10,870 nt of DNA from Anaerolineae bacterium (lineage in GTDB: Bacteria > Chloroflexota > Anaerolineae > 4572-78 > J111), in assembly GCA_020433785.1 (NCBI GenBank), contig JAGRCC010000379.1, positions 1 through 10,870 of the forward strand. Direction: 5' to 3'. Every line of letters begins with the position of its first letter. The stretch's first letter is position 1. Made by a program: the position numbers and the translations under genes. The notes under the pieces are model-generated. The model was given only the letters and a program-made list of their open reading frames with translations. It was not told the origin of the DNA and searched no databases. Shown in pieces: positions 1 to 6,179 of the stretch.

Positions 1-109
1 GCCGCAGCCGCAAAACCTCGGCAAAAGCATCCTGCCGGGGGCCGGTGATGTGAAAACCAAATTTATGGTTATAAAATGAGTCAAATTGATGGTTTTTTTG
101 ATTGTACAT
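1..109 (-). CDS. N-terminus of an unidentified protein, runs off the left edge
   Basis: An open frame begins with ATG at 109-107 on the minus strand and stays open for 36 codons to the window edge. It starts MYNQKNHQFDSFYNHKFGFH and continues ITGPRQDAFAEVLRLR. A purine-rich GAGAGGGG lies about 10 nt upstream of the ATG as a possible ribosome binding site, and a good promoter sits at 145-173 on the same strand, giving a predicted leader of roughly 30 nt. These two signals, rather than the short open frame itself, are the support. No family is recognisable from so few residues. It would be divergent from the YjbQ gene at 363-779. Confidence 0.5.
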   Translation of the reverse strand, partial: MYNQKNHQFDSFYNHKFGFHITGPRQDAFAEVLRLR

Positions 110-144
110 GGCAATTCTGCCCCTCTCGTTGGCAATCCCTCGGA

Positions 145-173
145 ATTATATACGGCTTGGAGAAGTAGCCCAA
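145..173 (-). promoter_or_regulatory. sigma-70-like promoter for the leftward gene
   Basis: Read on the minus strand there is a perfect -10 box TATAAT (150-145) and a -35 box TTGGGC (173-168) separated by exactly 17 bases. Transcription would start near 138 and lead straight into the ATG at 109. Confidence 0.55.
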
Positions 174-210
174 ATAGCTTAAACAAATGCTTACGTTGAC
201 CGCCAAAATA

Positions 211-219
211 TGCTAAAAT
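211..219 (+). promoter_or_regulatory. possible extended -10 promoter for yjbQ
   Basis: TGCTAAAAT is an extended -10 element (TG-n-TAAAAT). A TTGACC at 196-201 is too close (12 bases) to be its -35 box, so this would have to work as an extended -10 promoter. If used, transcription starts near 226 and the leader of about 135 nt includes the hairpin at 278-339. Weak evidence. Confidence 0.3.
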
Positions 220-277
220 GTAAAGGTTCACTGAGTGCGACTGTCTCAAATGAGACGACGCCGGGAATGAAAATTTA

Positions 278-339
278 CTGGAGCGACAAAGCTTGCTTTG
301 TTATCCAAGGGCAGGTCAAAGTAAACTTTGTCGCTCCAG
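278..339. repeat. long hairpin in the yjbQ leader, arms themselves dyads
   Basis: Bases 278-300 and 317-339 are inverted copies matching at 21 of 23 positions, with a 16-base loop. Each arm is also a small dyad on its own (CAAAGC-tt-GCTTTG in the left arm, CAAAGT-aa-ACTTTG in the right), so CAAAG/CTTTG appears four times and the segment can fold either as one long stem or as two short ones. No T-run follows, so it is not a simple terminator. It ends about 12 nt before the ribosome binding site of the next gene. Confidence 0.7.
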
Positions 340-362
340 ACCGTTATTTGAGGAGAGGAACG

Positions 363-779
363 ATGGTTGTCACCCGCGAATTTCACATTGCCTGTCGCGG
401 CTTTTGCGATATGCACAATATTACCGACGCCGTATCCAGCGCCGTGCGCACCAGCGAGTTGGAAAGTGGCATCGCTACCGTCTTTACACCCAGCGCCACC
501 AGCGCTATCACCACCGTTGAATACGAAAGCGGTATGCTGGCCGACTTTGAAGCCCTATTCGAGCGGATCGCCGCCCAAGCCTGGGCGTACAAACATAATG
601 AGCGCTGGCATGACGGCAACGGCTTTTCGCATGTGCGGGCGGCGCTGCTGGGTCCGTCGCTGACCGTGCCGTTTTCAGATCGGCAGCTCATCCTGGGCAC
701 CTGGCAGGAGATTACGTTCATTGACTTCGACAACCGTCACCGCCAACGTCGCATCGTCGTGCAGATGGTGGGTGAGTAA
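363..779 (+). CDS. yjbQ: YjbQ family protein (UPF0047, secondary thiamine-phosphate synthase-like)
   Basis: A 138-residue protein, the normal size for the YjbQ/UPF0047 family. These are small beta-rich proteins, multimeric in known structures; the E. coli member has weak thiamine-phosphate-synthase activity when overproduced, and the physiological role is unsettled. The family signature is clear: HDGNGFSH at residues 83-90 followed by a GPS..VPF stretch (97-104), then GTWQ (112-115) and DFDNR (121-125) before the C-terminal strand. The start chosen is the ATG at 363, preceded by AGGAGAGG at 351-358. The frame is open from an ATG at 210, but that extension would translate the leader hairpin and resembles nothing in the family. 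The gene is alone: its upstream neighbour is divergent and the downstream toxin gene converges on it. Confidence 0.88.
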   Translation: MVVTREFHIACRGFCDMHNITDAVSSAVRTSELESGIATVFTPSATSAITTVEYESGMLADFEALFERIAAQAWAYKHNERWHDGNGFSHVRAALLGPSLTVPFSDRQLILGTWQEITFIDFDNRHRQRRIVVQMVGE

Positions 780-841
780 GTTACCACTATATTTTTGTGT
801 AGGGAGAAAACAAAAGAGGAGAGTACAACTAAACCAGTTTT

Positions 842-1108
842 TTACGGAAAATAGCGATAAATATCTCGTCGATGAAGGCAACGGACGAAAATCACGATAC
901 CTTGCTCCATTTTTATACCGATCCGGTATGTTCCAACCCGAATACGATAATAATCGCCTTCTCCTTTAAGCTTAATCAGGTTGGGGATTTCGTCGAGTAC
1001 AGAAGCAGTTTCTACCTGCTCGATAACCTGTTGCACGCGCTGCCGTACATTTTTCTCGGAGATCTTTTGCAGATCGCGCACAAAACTACGCCGAAATTCG
1101 ACCTTCAT
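842..1108 (-). CDS. RelE/ParE superfamily toxin
   Basis: An 88-residue basic protein of normal length for the RelE/ParE fold. Typical landmarks are the N-terminal strand MKVEFRRSF, a charged helix pair (residues ~13-35), the central strands containing YYRIRVGTYRIG, and the basic C-terminal tail CLHRRDIYRYFP with the arginine and tyrosine cluster that in RelE-like members helps cut ribosome-bound mRNA. Whether it is an mRNA interferase or a gyrase inhibitor of ParE type cannot be decided here; the YRIRVG pattern with the HRRDIY tail favours the RelE side. It starts at an ATGA overlap with the antitoxin stop, with AGGAAA just upstream, so the pair is translationally coupled. Confidence 0.88.
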   Translation of the reverse strand: MKVEFRRSFVRDLQKISEKNVRQRVQQVIEQVETASVLDEIPNLIKLKGEGDYYRIRVGTYRIGIKMEQGIVIFVRCLHRRDIYRYFP

Positions 1109-1314
1109 TCGTTTTCCTGAAGCGCCTCAAAAACTTCATCGCGAGTTACAGGTTCACTATCTTCTTCAGCTTTTATAGCATTAACAAGGGCAATATCTTC
1201 TATAACTTCGGCGAACAAATCGTAAAAGACTTGGCGCTCATCGCGGAAAAGTTCCAAAAGAGCTTGCTTAAATAAGTTCTTAACTTCATCAGCATCATTG
1301 AGTTGAATTGCCAT
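1105..1314 (-). CDS. antitoxin partner of the RelE-like toxin
   Basis: A 69-residue acidic, helix-rich protein placed directly before the toxin, sharing the 4-base ATGA with it. The sequence is mostly amphipathic helix (DEVKNLFKQALLELF, residues ~9-23) followed by a C-terminal piece with PVTRDEVFEAL, which likely wraps the toxin. It does not look like Phd, and no ribbon-helix-helix or other classical DNA-binding motif is obvious, so its identity rests on gene order, size and charge. AGAGGT lies about 6 nt before the ATG. Antitoxin-first order and overlap are standard for type II modules. Confidence 0.8.
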   Translation of the reverse strand: MAIQLNDADEVKNLFKQALLELFRDERQVFYDLFAEVIEDIALVNAIKAEEDSEPVTRDEVFEALQENE

Positions 1315-1350
1315 TAGATGACCTCTCTTTTTAACGATGTAGTGACAGAC

Positions 1351-1379
1351 ATTGTAAAGTGGATCGAGACGTACTCCAA
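1351..1379 (-). promoter_or_regulatory. promoter of the toxin-antitoxin pair
   Basis: On the minus strand, -35 TTGGAG (1379-1374) and -10 TACAAT (1356-1351) are spaced by 17 bases, about 37 bases before the antitoxin ATG. The -10 box matches the consensus at five of six positions. Confidence 0.5.
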
Positions 1380-1477
1380 GTTACGCGTTCATTATCACAC
1401 ACTTTACCCGCTTTTTCAACAGCGGTTATCAAGGAAAATGGAAAGCTTCATCATACATTCTAGCGAATAATTGCCTA

Positions 1478-1506
1478 TTGCAACCCATCTTCAATTCAAG
1501 TATATT
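1478..1506 (+). promoter_or_regulatory. promoter of the GTPase gene cluster
   Basis: TTGCAA (1478-1483) and TATATT (1501-1506) are spaced by exactly 17 bases, with the -10 five of six to consensus. The predicted leader is about 45 nt. A short palindrome GTATC-G-GATAC (1508-1518) lies at the expected start site and could be an operator. This promoter is back-to-back with the toxin-antitoxin promoter at 1351-1379. Confidence 0.5.
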
Positions 1507-1556
1507 GGGTATCGGATACTTAGTATCGCCAACTCCATGCAAGGAAAACGCACATT

Positions 1557-2543
1557 ATGCTTTGTCCCTTCTGTATCGACGACATCAAATTCAAAAAAGA
1601 AAAAATCGGCGGCAGGTCAACGCTGGTTTATCTATGCCCCTCGTGCAATGAGCAAATTCCGGCCTTGTATGCCAAGGATTACAGCAAATATCCGCCCGTG
1701 GTCATCAGCGCCATCGGTTTCCGGCAGCATGGCAAGACGGTTTATTTTGCCACCCTCTTTTACACCCTCAAAAAATTAACGCTGGCCCGCGACTGGCCCG
1801 ACTTTTATACGATGGGTCTCAATGAAGACAGCCTCGACACGGTTTATGGCAACGCCCGCATGCTCGATGACGGCTACTTGCCCGACTCCACCCCCAAAAA
1901 CTTCCCCCGCCCCACCATGATTCGGGCGGAGGGTGTGCCGATGCAGCCCAATTGCAGCCTGCTCATGTTCGACACCGGCGGCGAGTGTTTTGAAAAGCCG
2001 ACCCAATTGGTCCAGTTTGCCGGATTTGTGCGCCGCGCCGAAGCCGCCATGCTGCTGATCAGCATTGCCGATTTGGAAGACAGCCGGGCCGGAATGCAGC
2101 AGTTGCTCAACACTTACATCGTCGGTATGGGTGAACTCAGCGGCGATACCAAAAACCAGAACCTCATTGTCGTTTTTACTAAAGCCGATAAGTTGGTCGA
2201 CCGCTTTACCGGCAAATGGGCCGATCTCGCTACCTATTTAATCGATGGCTCCGTCGAAGCCCTGGCCGAAACCGAAACCTATCTAGACCGGATGCGAGAA
2301 ATTTCAGACCTGCTGCGCGATTTCACCGAAGTGGAACTCCAAGCTCACGAATTTATCAACGCCGCCGAGTCGAATTTCAAGAGCCTCAGTTTTTCCATCA
2401 TTTCGGCGCTAGGCACGGAGCCGGATGGAGCCGAACTATCAGTTGAAATTGTGCCGCGCCGCATCCTCGATCCGATCCTATGGGTGATGGAAAAATCATT
2501 CGATGGGCCGCTCCGCTCGCTCAAACGCTGGTGGGGTTGGTAA
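1557..2543 (+). CDS. zinc-ribbon P-loop GTPase (TRAFAC-like, double-GTPase-2 type)
   Basis: A 328-residue protein with an N-terminal zinc ribbon (C3-x2-C6 and C27-x2-C30) followed by a full G domain. Visible G motifs are Walker A GFRQHGKT (54-61), the DxxG element DTGG (139-142), the base-specificity motif TKAD (208-211) and a G5-like SALG (283-286). It should therefore bind and hydrolyse GTP. The C-terminus (VPRRILDPILW, 299-309) is of the kind seen in the DO-GTPase2 family found in bacterial conflict gene neighbourhoods; that family match is from memory of its pattern. The ATG at 1557 is chosen because it directly precedes the zinc ribbon and has AAGGA upstream at 1541-1545. It is first in a cluster and lies 3 nt before the next gene. 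It is probably the regulatory switch of the system. Confidence 0.85.
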   Translation: MLCPFCIDDIKFKKEKIGGRSTLVYLCPSCNEQIPALYAKDYSKYPPVVISAIGFRQHGKTVYFATLFYTLKKLTLARDWPDFYTMGLNEDSLDTVYGNARMLDDGYLPDSTPKNFPRPTMIRAEGVPMQPNCSLLMFDTGGECFEKPTQLVQFAGFVRRAEAAMLLISIADLEDSRAGMQQLLNTYIVGMGELSGDTKNQNLIVVFTKADKLVDRFTGKWADLATYLIDGSVEALAETETYLDRMREISDLLRDFTEVELQAHEFINAAESNFKSLSFSIISALGTEPDGAELSVEIVPRRILDPILWVMEKSFDGPLRSLKRWWGW

Positions 2544-2546
2544 CGA

Positions 2547-3443
2547 ATGATCGACAGCCGCAACTGGCCCGATATTCTGTGGCGCGAATGGCATCATACC
2601 CAAGATGAAGCCTACGCCAAACAACTCCACTTTGCCCTGTCGAAAGACAACATCGGTCAACCTGATCCTGCCGATACGATCCAAGGTCGACCGCTGCTAT
2701 CGGAGGTAGAAGCGGCCCTGCGACAGGGCTTGCGCCAGAGCGCGTCGCTGAGAAAGGTTTGGAGCGGACGGCTGGAGCGCCTCGATAGAGCCAAAGATGA
2801 GTATCTATCGGTTGGTCAAGCGGTCAGAGATTTAAGCCACGTGCATTGGTTTAGGCGCTTTCTAGGCCGGCATCTACTTTTTGAAATCGGCGGCCACGCG
2901 GTCGAGGTATTGGAAGACGTGGCTTACAACGGCAGCAGCTATGGCCAAGAGGATGCTCGCTGGGTTTTATATTGTATCTCGATTGACACCACAGCGCGAC
3001 TGGCCGCCGAACCGGACCGCTGGGTTTGTCCCGACTGCTGGGTTGGCTGCGAGCAGCTCTGGATCGACCGGCCATGGCGATCTGATTGGCAGTTCTACGG
3101 CTGTCGCAACTGCCGCCGCAGCCGCGAACTTCTCCATCGCTCTCAAGAAATGGTGGTCCTGCTCGACAATCGTTCGTCTGGCCTTAGCTACAACGATGGT
3201 CTAATTCGGGCCAATTGGTTTACCCGCCGCGCTCTGTTCGATTTTGACCATATCGAGATAACCCAAGCCACCGATGAAGAGGTCGAACGCTTCGTCGTGC
3301 AAGTCGGTAATGACACCGATCCATGGCGCCGCTCACGCTACCCTCAGATGCGCTGTACTATCGGGGCGGACTGTCAGCTATCGACCAATACGATTCGTAT
3401 TCTGCACAGTAGATTTGGATGGGTTGAGCAGACAACGTTATGA
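2547..3443 (+). CDS. soluble zinc-ribbon adaptor-like protein of the GTPase cluster
   Basis: A 298-residue protein with no membrane segment. Four parts can be seen: an N-terminal motif NWPDILWREW (6-15) with DEAYAKQL (20-27); a helical middle (about 50-150) with the feel of HEAT-type repeats, including a segment near 110-150; a zinc ribbon C161-x2-C164 ... C186-x2-C189; and a C-terminal module with LFDFDHIEI (230-238), EEVERF (244-249) and GNDTDP (254-259). The N motif, the late helical segment, the zinc ribbon and the C module all recur in order in the next gene, so the two are paralogues. The specific family is not recognised; an adaptor or effector-binding role is inferred from partnership with the GTPase, which carries its own zinc ribbon. 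It is tightly coupled upstream and overlaps the next gene by ATGA. Confidence 0.8.
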   Translation: MIDSRNWPDILWREWHHTQDEAYAKQLHFALSKDNIGQPDPADTIQGRPLLSEVEAALRQGLRQSASLRKVWSGRLERLDRAKDEYLSVGQAVRDLSHVHWFRRFLGRHLLFEIGGHAVEVLEDVAYNGSSYGQEDARWVLYCISIDTTARLAAEPDRWVCPDCWVGCEQLWIDRPWRSDWQFYGCRNCRRSRELLHRSQEMVVLLDNRSSGLSYNDGLIRANWFTRRALFDFDHIEITQATDEEVERFVVQVGNDTDPWRRSRYPQMRCTIGADCQLSTNTIRILHSRFGWVEQTTL

Positions 3444-5221
3444 CAATAGATCGAATCGAACCAGAGCAACTTAAAGAAACAGTCACCAACGTTATTTTCG
3501 TTTCCGGCGAATCCTCGCCGACCCTGAGGCAGTCGCCCCGGAACTGGCAGCAAATCATCTGGCGCGAGTGGCGCAACTGTGATGATGCAGCATATGCTGA
3601 ACACCTGTTTCGCCTGATAGACGGAGAACCGGTTGATCGAGGGGCTATCTTCATGGTAACGGCTTTGGGGGCCTTGTCCGGCATCGTAGTGGGCTGGCTA
3701 ATCGCCACGATCTTTTTCGGGCAAGTCCCGGTAATCACGAGACTCGGGCTGGGGGTGGTTCTCGGCGGGCTGGCGGGGGCCGGCAGCAGTTACCTATTCG
3801 GCCGACTGCTGCAATCCAAACAGACAACCTGGAATCATTGGCTAAACGGCTTTATCTTTGACGGTCAGATTATCGACAAAAATATCCCCAAATTTTCAGA
3901 AAACAAGATCGCTTTTCTACAACCTCGCTTAACGGTCGCCTTTGGGCTGGGCAGCCTGGCCGGTATCGGGCAGATGCTGCCGATCTTTAATGAGCAGCCG
4001 AACATTATCTTTGATTCCCTGTTGGGTTTCATTGTGGTGGGGTTAGTCATTGCCTGGATGTTTACGCTCAAAGCACTGTATCATCTGTGCTATGATTTGC
4101 TGTTGGGTCTCGTCTTTGGCTTGCTCATAACCTACACCCTGGGCGGCGTTTTGATTGACCTACTGCCGACGCACCGACTGGCGCTGTTTGCCGGAGGCTT
4201 CCTGGCAGGCAGTTTGAGCGGCTATGATCTGGGTCGTAAAATTGGCGCTGTCACCATTCTTTTTTGGGTTTTGGTCGTTACAATTTTGGCCGGGCTGCTC
4301 CATCTTTATCCTACATCGACCGGTTGGCTATCGGGCTTTACCATATTTGGAGTAGCCCACGGTTTCGTCCGATTCTGGCCTAAATCCAATATCCAACTTG
4401 CCTTTGATAGGGTCTATACTAACCGCTTTTGGATGTTATGGTGGACCAAACGACCGTACGCCACCGAGGTGGCTGCCGCATTGCGTCACCACGCCACCGG
4501 CCTAACCTGGCAGTTGGCGTTGGATCAATTGACCACGGAGTTACAAAAACTACGCTCCCCCACGGTTTTGATCGATTATCTAGGCAGCGATGATTGGCTG
4601 GGGCGTTTTATCGCGCCGCACGTCCTGGTCCGGTTGGGCAGCGAGCCGGTCGAGGCGCTGCTCGGTCTGGCCAACAAGCCGAACCACCGGCTCAATAAAA
4701 TCGCGCTCTGGATTTTGGACAGCATTAGCCACGACACCACGACCCGCCTTGGCGATCGGGCCGACCGGCTGTTGTGCGTCGATTGCCTGGCGTATTGCGG
4801 CACCTATACCGAACAGGTCGGCAAAAAATCGCTCACCTACCACGGCTGCCGGGTATGCGGCCAAAGTTGGGAATTTCTATTCTGTCCGTCGCGTCAAGTG
4901 ATTGCGGTTTTCGACTCGACCTGGCCGGAACCCTACCGGCAAACGAACGGGAGTCTGCGGGTCAATTATCTGGCTCGCAACCATTTGTTCGATTTCAATG
5001 CGATTGAAATCGTCAAGGCCAGCGACGAACAAGTTGAGCGCTTCGCCGTCCGGGCCGGCAATGACACGGACCCAGTGCGCCCATTGCCGTACAAACAAGT
5101 CAGTTGTTACGTTTGGCCGGAGTGTGAGCTTTCTGAAAATACCATCAGAATTTTGGAGCGCACGTTTAAAGAGGTGATCAGAAGTAAAGTAAACTTAGCT
5201 GTCAGAAACAATGAATTGTGA
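3440..5221 (+). CDS. multi-pass membrane paralogue of the zinc-ribbon adaptor
   Basis: A 593-residue protein. After a short polar leader it repeats the paralogue's motif (NWQQIIWREW, 35-44; DAAYAEHL, 49-56), then has about eight hydrophobic, glycine-rich segments between roughly 67 and 310 (for example 67-93, 101-119, 162-182, 189-209, 212-236, 268-288, 296-310), many with small-xxx-small spacing. The shared cytosolic part follows: a HEAT-like stretch (~340-432), a zinc ribbon C446-x2-C449 ... C470-x2-C473, and the C-terminal module (LFDFNAIEI 516-524, EQVERF 530-535, GNDTDP 540-545). The membrane block therefore sits where the soluble paralogue has only ~40-90 residues of helix. No transporter signature is seen. 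It starts at an ATGA overlap, so it is translationally coupled. A membrane-acting effector or a membrane receptor are both possible. Confidence 0.82.
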   Translation: MTIDRIEPEQLKETVTNVIFVSGESSPTLRQSPRNWQQIIWREWRNCDDAAYAEHLFRLIDGEPVDRGAIFMVTALGALSGIVVGWLIATIFFGQVPVITRLGLGVVLGGLAGAGSSYLFGRLLQSKQTTWNHWLNGFIFDGQIIDKNIPKFSENKIAFLQPRLTVAFGLGSLAGIGQMLPIFNEQPNIIFDSLLGFIVVGLVIAWMFTLKALYHLCYDLLLGLVFGLLITYTLGGVLIDLLPTHRLALFAGGFLAGSLSGYDLGRKIGAVTILFWVLVVTILAGLLHLYPTSTGWLSGFTIFGVAHGFVRFWPKSNIQLAFDRVYTNRFWMLWWTKRPYATEVAAALRHHATGLTWQLALDQLTTELQKLRSPTVLIDYLGSDDWLGRFIAPHVLVRLGSEPVEALLGLANKPNHRLNKIALWILDSISHDTTTRLGDRADRLLCVDCLAYCGTYTEQVGKKSLTYHGCRVCGQSWEFLFCPSRQVIAVFDSTWPEPYRQTNGSLRVNYLARNHLFDFNAIEIVKASDEQVERFAVRAGNDTDPVRPLPYKQVSCYVWPECELSENTIRILERTFKEVIRSKVNLAVRNNEL

Positions 5222-5287
5222 TATTATTTGGCTAGGGAATTTGGCGCGACGAATTCTATTAAACCCAAATCTAAAAAATAGACCTAA

Positions 5288-5340
5288 ATAGGGCGTAATG
5301 CGTGTGCGAAGTAAAATCGCACTACGTACCACGTACTACT
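5288..5340. repeat. GCGTA-rich intergenic repeat left of the FGE-like gene
   Basis: The stretch is built from degenerate GGGCGTA / ACGTAC words and includes a small hairpin GTGCGA (5304-5309) / TCGCAC (5317-5322) with a 7-base loop. Similar words recur at 6001-6139 on the other side of the next gene. Probably dispersed non-coding repeat DNA. Confidence 0.5.
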
Positions 5341-5343
5341 ACC

Positions 5344-5997
5344 ATGCTTATTTCATTCGATAAAACCCGTTTTCCTCTCGTCGTTGTCGAAGACGCGGGA
5401 GTCGAAGTGCATATTTTGCCGGTGACCAAAATCCAGTTCGAGCAGTTTATGACGGAGACCGGTTCAGTCAGCGCCGACCGTTACCAAGAGATGCAGGCCT
5501 TAAATCCCGTGGTCGCCTTCGACCACTTTACCGCCGATGATCGAGAACGGCTGTTTGTCACCGGCATCTTGCCGGAAGAGGCGCTTGAGTTTGCTCGCTG
5601 GCTGGGAGAGGGTTATGATTTGCCCACGGTCACGGAGTGGCGTAAGCTGCTGGCCGCCTTACGCCGCGAGCCACCGCCGCGCCAGCACCGATTGACCGAT
5701 CTGATCGAGGCACCCTCCGATACCATTTTGGAAAGAATAGAAACGCAGCTCCACATCCGGTCGATGCTGGACTATACCTTGATGCGTGGCGGGCTGGTGG
5801 AGTGGGTCTGGCAAGATAAACATCCGGTTGGCCTGGGTGTACCGCGACCCAGTTTTCACCCGAATCTGTGGAATCCGCTGGTCAATGTGGTCAAACCCAT
5901 TCGGCTCGATCAGCGTATCCCTTACTTCGGTTTTCGACTAATCCGGCGCGATAACTGGTATTTAGCGGATAAGGCCCACGCCCGGTTTGTATTTTAA
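5344..5997 (+). CDS. FGE/SUMF1-fold protein, cysteine-free, cluster-associated
   Basis: A 217-residue protein resembling the FGE-sulfatase (formylglycine-generating enzyme, SUMF1) domain. Seen in order: the early strand-helix ILPVTKIQFEQFM, a FARWLGEGYDLPTVTEWRKL segment (the usual 'A..F..WL...LPTEAEWE' landmark), GGLVEWVWQ (the 'G.V.EW..D' landmark) and the C-terminal GFRLIRR (the 'GFR..R' ending). From this ATG there is no cysteine at all, so the copper-binding cysteine pair of a true formylglycine-generating enzyme is missing; the fold is more likely used for binding. A GTG at 5302 in frame would add 14 residues encoded by repeat DNA, although AGGG lies before it; the ATG at 5344 has no clear ribosome binding site. 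FGE-fold proteins are known companions in bacterial NTP-dependent conflict clusters. Confidence 0.72.
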   Translation: MLISFDKTRFPLVVVEDAGVEVHILPVTKIQFEQFMTETGSVSADRYQEMQALNPVVAFDHFTADDRERLFVTGILPEEALEFARWLGEGYDLPTVTEWRKLLAALRREPPPRQHRLTDLIEAPSDTILERIETQLHIRSMLDYTLMRGGLVEWVWQDKHPVGLGVPRPSFHPNLWNPLVNVVKPIRLDQRIPYFGFRLIRRDNWYLADKAHARFVF

Positions 5998-6012
5998 CGT
6001 GGGACGTAGGGC

Positions 6013-6139
6013 GTGGAACGTGGAGAACAAAATGGAACCATGTAAATGACGTACACAAAGTGCGTAATTCGTAGGGCGTAGGGCGCGATAAAATATTATG
6101 CTACCTACTACGAATTACGCACTATGTTCTACGTTCCAC
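6013..6139. repeat. long imperfect inverted repeat between the FGE-like and GAP1-like genes
   Basis: An outer stem pairs 6013-6029 with 6125-6139 (15 pairs, with two extra G at 6022-6023), and an inner stem pairs 6059-6074 with 6108-6123 (16 pairs, no mismatch). Between them on the left side is an unpaired stretch of about 29 bases. The words GTAGGGCGT and GGGCGTA recur here and at 5288-5340. No open frame of interest lies inside. It looks like a mobile or dispersed intergenic repeat, not a terminator, since no T-run follows. Confidence 0.7.
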
Positions 6140-6179
6140 TCATCGAGCCAAAAAATCGATTATAAACAGGATAACCCTA

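Noticed and set aside
210..362. N-terminal extension of the YjbQ frame to the ATG at 210
   Set aside because: The extra 51 residues translate the leader hairpin, do not resemble the family, and a strong ribosome binding site points to the ATG at 363.
872..1120. plus-strand open frame opposite the toxin
   Set aside because: It lies antisense to a toxin gene with clear family features and overlap coupling, and has no ribosome binding site of its own.
1471..1779. plus-strand frame overlapping the start of the GTPase gene
   Set aside because: Its sequence is low-complexity and it would cover the promoter and the zinc ribbon of the GTPase in another frame.
4580..4864. minus-strand frames opposite the membrane protein's C-terminal region
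   Set aside because: They are antisense shadows of a region strongly conserved with the paralogue at 2547-3443.
5302..5343. GTG start adding 14 residues to the FGE-like protein
   Set aside because: The added residues come from GCGTA-rich repeat DNA and the domain begins just after the ATG at 5344. The AGGG before the GTG keeps this from being fully excluded.
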